A DNA stretch of 64,000 bases from Ianthella basta (lineage: Eukaryota; Porifera; Demospongiae; Verongiida; Ianthellidae). A program made the translations under genes and the position numbers. The stretch covers positions 8,948,415 to 9,012,414 of the forward strand of contig OZ025870.1 in the NCBI GenBank assembly GCA_964019415.1, in the 5' to 3' direction. A model generated the notes under the pieces. The model worked only from the letters and a program-made list of their open reading frames with translations. It made no database searches and had not been told where the DNA came from. Positions 13,001-22,000 of the stretch are shown here, in pieces (within the stretch, counting starts at the first letter, position 1; each line of letters begins with the position of its first letter).

Positions 13001-16000
13001 ATGTATATATACAAACATGAAGCCATACGAATACCTAAATCTGAAAACAATATAGGGGTGCCTTTGACGCCCCAAAAAGGAAGTCTAGCTTTAACACCCA
13101 TTCAATTATTTAAGTGTGCTGCCATAGTGTTATGCATGCATATCTATAGGTTCTATATTCCAAGTTTGGTAATGCTCTGCCATTCACAGCAAAACTAGAT
13201 AGAAATTTACTGAAGCTGCCTGACTTCAAGTGAGGTGATAATTTTTCACTTTCAATTAGAATATCTCGGTTATAGAGGTAATGATCAATTAATGATTAGC
13301 GCCAAATTATGGGAAAAATCCTTACCATTTACGTCTGTAATAATCAAGACAGTGCTAAGAAAATTTATACTGATAACTGCCTAATGTATAAATAGATCCT
13401 TTGCCTTAGTTACCTGTCCCCTCATATATGATATAGTGATATTGAGTCCCTTACGTACAATGACATAAAGTAATAATTGCCCCTTCCAATTTTTTTGCAT
13501 TTGAGTAATTCTGAATGTAATGTACTGCTGTGCACGCGTACACATTTGATGAAGTGTTGTGCACTTACTCCTTTCTCTTTCTACAGCATGGAAGCAATGC
13601 CTTTCACTTGAGTGCTATTGGTGGCAATGTTGCCATTACTCAGTTCCTTGCTCCCAAGATGGAGAGCCACCTATTTGATGCTGATGAAGATGGCTGCACA
13701 GCATTGCACTGGGCAACCCAAGAGGGTCAACTGTCCATGGTGGAGTACTTAGTGAAATCTTGTCGATTTGATTTGAAAGCAAAAGACAAGGTAAGCCTAC
13801 TTTGAATTTTCCTGTTGTCTGCTCCAGTTTCTACCTCTTGGGCCTTCTGTTTCTGCATGGACATGGCATGCATGACTGATGGGATACATGATCGTTGTTT
13901 AGTTTTGTTTCATGGTACAAGTTCAATGAGTGATTTGACATTAAAAGGTAACATGGAATACTGCAGAGACTCATAGTTAGACACCATAACGTATATTGCA
14001 ACATGCATGCCAAGTAGATTCATATTTCATTTTGTTCCTTAATGAACAGTGGGCCTACACTCCTCTTTTGAGAGCAGTGCACAGTGGTCATGCTGATGTA
14101 GCTCGCTTCTTGCTGGAGAGTGGCAGTGATGTCTATGAACAAGACAATGTGAGTTTGGTACAGCAAGTTAGTGTGCTCTTGCAATAATACGTATTGTTCT
14201 ACTGTAGTTGCTAGATCCTGCTTGTAACTTGTGCATCAATTGTATGTACTAATAGAATTTGCTATGTGGACTGTAAAGTGTAGCTGTGTAAAGTCTATGA
14301 AATGTGTGTGTGACATCATGTGATATAGTTATATAGACTGTCACTTCTACATATTACCCAATGTACAATGTTGTAGTGTTGCCATGCAAGCTGTAATGAA
14401 CAGTTGAGTTGCTTATATGCTAGTTCACCATGTATAACTGCACTCACAGGATCACTTCAAATTAACCACAAAGTACATGCATTCCACTTGGCTAGTAACA
14501 TTATATAGCAGGTTTTGAGGCTGAAATTTGGCTATACAGAGCAGATCAGGGTAGTAGAGAGAAAACCACTTACTGTTGCTCAGCCAGTCTTCTAGATTCA
14601 TTTGCAGTGTTCAGTTCCTGCGATTTCTTGAATGGAACGTTCTTAGCAACAGATTTCATGACTATCAACACTTGCACTGCCCACGCCATGACAGGTGCAG
14701 CGCTCTTTCACTGGCACAGTAGTAATTTTCTTAAGACAGTAGGTAATCATTATTAATCAAGCACACATGCACACTGCCTGTGATAGGGTACACATAAACC
14801 ATGCAAGAAGAAGTGCCCATTACATAAAAGGGGGGATAATGGATGGATTTTCTTAAGACGGTGCTAACTAAAATTGATATTGATAACTGCCTAATGTATA
14901 GATAGATCTTTTGCCTTAGTTACCCTCCCACCCATATATGATTTAGTAATATTGAGTCCCTTATTGTACAATGACATAAAATAATAATTGCCCCTTCCAA
15001 TTTTCTGCATTTGAGTAATGCTGAATGTAATGCCCTGCTGTGCACGCGTACACATTTGATGAAATGTTGTGCACTTACTCCTTTCTCTTTCTACAGCATG
15101 GAAGCAATGCCTTTCACTTGTGTGCTGCTGGTGGCAATGTTGCCATTGCTCAGTTCCTTGCTCCCAAGATGGAGAGCCACCTATTTGATGCTGATGAAGA
15201 TGGCATCACAGCCTTGCACTGGGCAACCCAAGAGGGTCACCTGTCCATGGTGGAGTACTTAGTGAAATCTTGTCGATTTGATTTGAAAGCAAAGGACAAG
15301 GTAAGCCTACTTTGAATTTTCCTGTTGTCTGCTCCAGTTTCTACCTCTTGGGCCTTCTGTTTCTGCATGGACATGGCATGCATGACTGATGGGATACATG
15401 ATCGTTGTTTAGTTTTGTTTCATGGTACAAGTTCAACGTGTGATTTTACATTTAAAAGTAACTTGGAATACTGCAGAGACTCATAGTTAGACACACTACT
15501 ATTGAGTATTGATTGACACTAACTGTTGCGTTCCTGCTCAGTACATGACACCATAACGTATATTGCAACATGCATGCCAAGTAGATTACAGGCTTGCATA
15601 TGTATTAACACAGCCATGGTTGCGTTGTTGCATTTTGCACCTGTCACCTGTCACACACTGTCAGGCATCACCTAGTGTCATATTTCATTTTGTCCCTTAA
15701 TGAACAGGGAGGCTTCACTCCTCTTTTGAGAGCAGTGCTCAGTGGTCATGCTGAAGTAGCTCACTTCTTGCTGGAGAGTGGCAGTGATGTCTATGAACAA
15801 GACAATGTGAGTTTGGTACAGCAAATTAGTGTTCTTGCAATACTATGTATTGGTTTACTGCAGTTGCTAGATCCTGCTTGTAACTTGTGCATCAATTGTA
15901 CTAATAGAATTTGCTATGTGGACTGTAAAGCGTAGCTGTGTAAAGTCTATGAAATGTGTGTGTGACGTCATGTGATATAGTTATATAGACTGTCACTTGT

Positions 16001-19000
16001 ACATATTGCCCAATGTACAATGTTGTAGTGTTGCCATGCAAGCTGTATAATGAACAGTTGAGTTGCTTATATGCTAGTTCACCATGTATAACTGCACTCA
16101 CAGGATCACTTCAAACTAACCACAAAGTACATGCATTCCACTTGGCTAGTAACATTATATAGCAGGTTTTGAGGCTGAAATTTGGCTATACAGGGCAGAT
16201 CAGGGTAGTAGAGAGAAAACCACTTACTGTTGCTCAGCCAGTCTTTTAGATTCATTTGCAGTGTTCAGTTTCTGCAAGTTCTTGGATGGAACATTCTTAC
16301 CAACAGTGTTTATGACTACCAACACTAGCACTGCCCATTCAATGACTGGTGCAATGCTCTTTCACTAACACAATACAGAGTGACATGCGTAGGCGGATCA
16401 AAGAAATTATGCGTACCTTATATTGTGTAATCCTGCAGAGTGTTTTATAGCTGTTCTTTATGAAAGTTAAAGACTGCTAGTGTGCCATAAAGTACGCGAG
16501 CAAGAAATGCAAGCACGCAAACTCCTTCCTTACATTTTTAGAGGTATCCTGGCCAGTGTAGTCTACGGAGGTCGCGAATTTTGAAAGCTCATTTCTGCTG
16601 AAGTGTGACCTCGCCGCTCCATAAGTGAAAGTCTAGTCTGATACCCTGAAAGGCAGTGACAAGTGCTCTAATGACAGAGTGAGGGTGCTTCGCTAGTCCC
16701 TTTTGTGTCTCTTGAACTGGCAGTCTGAGCGGCATCTTCACACTAGCTAGCTATGGTACATGACACAAGTTACTTAAGCAAATTTGCAGTAATTTGCGCG
16801 TATCCAAAACAGGCACCCATAAACTAATAAAAGCAATCGGCATCAACATGCCGATTGCTAGAGGATGTTCCCTCGGTATCAGCTAGCTGTGATGAGGTCT
16901 CTGCTGATGTCTCAACTGACAGCATTTTCGTGAGCATATCACTATCATCTACTGCCACTGTCTCTGAATCACTTCTTGCTTGCTGTCTCTCTGTGCGCTG
17001 TCGCAAGTGATCTTGATGCCTGCGTACAATCTTCCCATTTTGCAACTGAATGCTGAATTATATTAGGCTATTCGACTGTATGATTTCACCTGGGATCCAC
17101 TTTTCCCCTGCTCTGAAATTCAGGACGTACACCAGGTCACCCACTTAAAACTTGCGTTGACGAGCAAACACATCATGCGTTGCTTCCTGTTGCAACTGCT
17201 TGTTCTCAACACGCTTTGCTGTGTTGGGTTTCAAAAGGTCCAGTCTTGATCGAGGTTTCCGACCCAAAAGAATCTCTGATGGAGAGACTTCTGTAGTGCT
17301 ATGTGGAGCAATTCTGTACACAAACAAGACTCAGGCAATTCGGGTATTAAGGTCGCCTTCTGTTACTTTCTTTAGTCCACTTTTGAGGATCTGGACTGCT
17401 CACTCTGCCAATCCATTCGAAGATGGATGATAGGGTGCGGAAGTGACGTGCTTGATGCCACTGTCCTTGAGAAATGCTTCAATTTCTTCACTAACGAAGC
17501 ATGATCCATTATCAGTGACAATGGTTTCTGGCAAGCCAGACTGAGCAAATAACATTCTCAATTTGTCAATCTTGACCTTGGATGTTGATGAGGATACCTT
17601 GAAGTCTTCAATCCATTTAGAATGGGCATTGATCACGACTAAAAACATGTGACCATACAATGGACCTGCGTAGTCAATGTGCAGTCTGGTCCATGGGTGC
17701 ATAGGCCAGCCCGAAGGATGTAAAGGAGCAACCGTGGGTAATGACTGATGGGCTTGACATTGGGAGCAGGTGGGCACTGAATCTTCAATATCTCTATCAA
17801 TTCCAGGCCACCATACATACATTCTAGCCAAAGCCTTCATCTTTGTCATCCCCAAGTGACCTTCGTGAAGTTCCTGCAACACTGCCTGTCGGCCTTGTGG
17901 TGGAACGACCACACGAGCACCCCACACAATGCAACCATCATGCATCGAAAGCTCTGATTTACGCGATGCAAATGGTCCTAGTGTGGCCTAATGTGGGGTG
18001 GGTGTGTTGCAGCTGACAAGTAAAGTTACATAATAATGTACAAACAAGAAAGTAAATTAAAGAGAAATAATGGATGGAGGGTGGGGGTGATGTTACGTTT
18101 GGTCCAAACCGGGTTCCAGAGTGAGGGGAGTAGTAAGCCCTCTTCTTCTTCTCCCCTTTCTTCTTCTGCCCATCGCCAGCATGTATCTTTCCTCAGTAAC
18201 TTGTACAGAGGAGCAAGGACAGTCAATAAGTCTGGGAGGAACTTGCCATAATATGTGAGTAAGCCCAGGTAAGCTTTAAACTCATGAACATTCTGTGGAT
18301 TAGGGGCATCTTTCACAGCTTGGACTTTGTCTGAGAGCAGATGTAGACCATCCGGGTCAATCTGATGTCCCAAATATGTGACAGAGTCAACCATGAACTC
18401 GCATTTGTCTCTGCGGACACGTAGTCATGCTTTCTCCAGATGATCAAACACTTGATCCAAGGTTTTCAAATGTTCCTCTTAATTCATTCGATCTTGACAC
18501 CAACATGTCATCTAGGTATGCAATGACTCCTGGAATTCCCTGCAGAACACTTTCTATCACCCGTTGAAATATTCTAGGGGCTGATGAGATACCAAATGGT
18601 AAGCGAGTGTAGCAAAATACCCCTTTGTGGATATTGATTACCACATACTGCTTGGACTCATTGTCAAGAGAGAGTTGCTGGTAGGCTTGGGTGAGGTCCA
18701 TCTTTGAGAACAACTTCCCACCACCGAGTGCTGCAAAAAGTTCCTCAACCTTGAGAATTGGGTATCTGTCTAGCTTGGACACTGGGTTCACTGTCAGGAG
18801 GAAGTCCCCACAGAATCGGATACTGGACTTGTCACTCTTCAGAACCGGAACAATTGGGGCTGCCCACTCTGAGAATTGCACAGGCTCTATGGTACCTTCC
18901 TTAACGAGGCATTCCAACTCGTCTTCCACCATGGCTTTGAAGGCATACGGAATGGTACAAGCTTTGCAGAAGCATGGCTTGGCATTTGGGTCCACCAGGA

Positions 19001-22000
19001 TCTTCACCTTGTGCCCACGGAGTTTACCTAAGCCACCTTGAAATAATTCTTCATGTTTGGCGACAACTGACATCAACTTATCCCGAAGGTAATGGATTTC
19101 TCTCCAGTCAAGTCGTATCTTCTCAAGCCAGTTTCTCCCAAGGAGGTTTGTGCCTTCCCCCTTCACTACCACAAGTGGTAGATGAGCTATTTGACCTTTG
19201 TAATTGATGTTAACATCCATGCTTCCAACAACGGGGATTGCTTCTCCCGCGTAAGAGCACAATCTGACATTTGAGCTCAATGGGCTCTTGTCCAGCCACA
19301 ACTCTTTGAATGTTGCTTCAGACACAATGGACAGGGCCGCTCCCGTGTCTACTTCGATCAGTACCGGACAATCATCAATTGCTTCAGTCACCATCAAGGG
19401 CTTTGAACAGCCTGCTGATCCCATGTGAAACAGAGGGTACTCGTTTACCTCCTCTTCTTGCTGAACCACACGCACGGATTGTGGTTTCTTCCCAGCTGCT
19501 GTCTTCTGTTTCATGTGGCATACGGCTTTGATGTGTCCTGTTTTGCCGCAGTAGTGACACTTCACATCCATAAACCTGCACTTGGCAGCACTGTGTCCTG
19601 ACTTGCCACAGCGATAACAATTAGCACCACTGTCTGACTTCCTTTGATCTGGATGTGACACCTTGTGGATTCCCTGCATGTGGGTGGTCCCTGTTGCCTC
19701 TGGCATCTCTCGTCTGGAGCCCGTGCTTTGCAGCTGCTTGACATTCTGTACAGCTGACTTCAAACCCTGTGCCAGTTCAAAGGCCTTCATGAAAGACAGT
19801 GTAGATTCCGCCAACAGCCGTCGCTGAATGCCAGCATCATTGATACCACAGACAAGGCGATCCTGGAGCATGTCTTCTAGTGCTGCTCCAAAGTTGCAGA
19901 ACTCTGCGAGACACCATAGCTCTGAAACAAATGTTGCAACTGACTCACCAGGTTTGCAGACCCGACTATGGAGCTTAAATCGCTGCACACTCTCTGTTGG
20001 AGTAGGGCTGAAGTGATCAGCTATGTCTTTGTATCAGGCTTTGCCGGTGCCATCAAATTTCGTAGCCATTTGTACATGTTGACTCCAATCAGCAAAAGGA
20101 AAACTGCGAGTTTCTTGTCTGCATCCTCAGTACTGTTTGCCTGGAAGAGGTATTCCAGCTGTTCCTGGTACTGGGACCATTCTTCTTTGTCCCCGTCAAA
20201 CTCCTTGATTCTCCCGAGGGTCTCTTCCATCTCTGCCCTGAGTTCTCGGGCCGCTTTGTTCGTGGCTAAAGTCTCCGCCGCTACGCAGTCTCGGCAGTTC
20301 TCTGCTGCTCTACGATCAGTCGCAGTCTCTCGCTTCTATGTTAAGTGACACTGAAGCATTCTGAAGCTCCACAATCCGCGAGCGAAGTCTCCGCTGCTCC
20401 AGGGGCTAGCTGAAGCACGAAAAACAAAAGCAACAGTAAGGCGCACAGCATGGATCCCACCTTGGGTCGCCAATAATGTGGTGTCCTCCCGGAACCACCG
20501 TCAATGAACAAGCGACAAGCAACCCAAGCGACACAGGAACAAGACTCAACAACACAATGATTACTCATAACAGGATCACTACAAAACTGAGCATGCGTAA
20601 TTACATTCATTGATTTACTAAAAGAATACTGGAGATTACAGACATACATACACCATGCACATTAAAATACCGGTCTAGCAGTACATGGTAACTGCTGCTT
20701 TCAAAGGAATTGTCGAACTCTCACTCTTCTAACAACTTCTCTCTTTCGCTGTAGCTAGCTGTCATGCGGTAGTTCAGTCATCAAAATTGGCCAAGCCCTT
20801 TCCAATTGCTCGTGAGAAGCCATCTTTCATACTGTTTAGATACATTTTAGCTTGCTCTATGTGAACTGCTTTAGCTGTGATGACTATTGTTCTGGTTTCC
20901 ACCCACTTTGCTCCAGTTTAAGGCGTCTGATGGATCTGATAAGTGCGTATGCTAGTTAATTAAAGAAAGCTGCGCGCAGTAGCGTATTACCGTGCGACAT
21001 CAGCTAATTGTTGTGCGACCATTTGCAAACTAACAACACGGCGAGACTGCATAAAAGTGTAAGTAATTCGTGTCTCGTACTGTAGCTAGCCAAAGGGACA
21101 GCAACAAATGCAACAAATAGTTGTTCTTCAGTGGTAATAAAAAGAGCAACATGCAGCTCGGACCTGCTCTATTGAGGATCATTGACAGTCTTGAAATGTC
21201 CTGCTTGCATGTGTAAACAGTTGATGAAATGTGTTATATATGGTGTAAACAGTTGATGAAATGTGAAATATATGGTGTTGTGCAGCACTTCTTTTCTGTC
21301 TCTGCAGAATGGAAGCAATGCCTTTCACTTGTGTGCTGTGGGTGGCAATGCTGCCATTGCTGAATTCCTTGCCCCCATGATGGAGGGCCACCTGCTTGAT
21401 GTTAATAATGGTGGATACACAGCCTTGCACTGTGCAACTCAAGAAGGTCAGCTGTCAATGGTGGAGTACTTGGTCAAATCTTGTGGATTTGATTTGAAAG
21501 CAAGGGACAAGGTATGCCATCTATCAAATATTCTGGTTGTCTGCTCCAGTTTCTACCTCTTGGGCTTTCTGTTGCTGTATGGACATGACATGCATGAATG
21601 TTGCAATACCTGATTGTTCTTTAGTTTGTTTTGTGGTACAAGGTCAACGTGTGATTTACATCTAACAGTGACATAGAATAGTGCAGAGACTCATGGTTAG
21701 TTCATTCTATAACACAGTTGACAGCATCCCTTAAGTCCCTGCAAACTGCATATTTGAGTATTCATTGACACTAACTGTTGTATTCCTGCTCAGTACATGA
21801 TTACCATATTGTGAATAGCAACATACTTACCAAGTAGAATACAGGCTTGTGTATTAACAGACCTGTGGTTGTAATGTTGCACCTTTATACATGTCACACT
21901 CTGTAAGGCATCACCTGGTATTATGTTTCATTTTGTCCCTTAATGAACAGGGAGGCTTCACTCCCCTCTTGGGAGCAGTGCTCAGTGGTCATGCTGATGT

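Larger units (their letters stand above)
3118..16375 (+). repeat. Tandem genomic array of ankyrin exon units
   Basis: Exons and introns together are repeated. The landmark TACCCAATGTACAATGTTG recurs near 3130, 4750, 7620, 9270, 10,885, 14,355 and 16,005. The simple period is about 1.62-1.65 kb (7.6 to 9.3, 9.3 to 10.9 and 14.3 to 16.0 kb). The two longer intervals each hold an extra A exon without B. Intron copies are nearly identical by eye, so the duplications are recent or homogenised. Two more diverged units lie at 21.2-23.6 kb, beyond the gypsy insertion, and a decayed one lies near 30.9 kb. Confidence 0.9.
16824..20700 (-). mobile_element. Ty3/gypsy retrotransposon, broken, no 3' LTR found
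   Basis: On the minus strand the gag, protease, reverse transcriptase and integrase appear in the usual gypsy order, so this is an LTR retrotransposon inserted in the ankyrin array. Next to the presumed 5' LTR (starting TGTGGTGTCC at 20,477 on the plus strand) lies a primer-binding-site-like TGGCGACCCAAGGTGGG, read on the minus strand. I found no matching LTR at the other end. Frameshifts and the loss of RNase H show it is dead. Confidence 0.85.

Noticed and set aside
3118..16375. Regular repeats considered as a CRISPR array
   Set aside because: Units are about 1.6 kb with exons and introns; nothing like short repeats with unique spacers.
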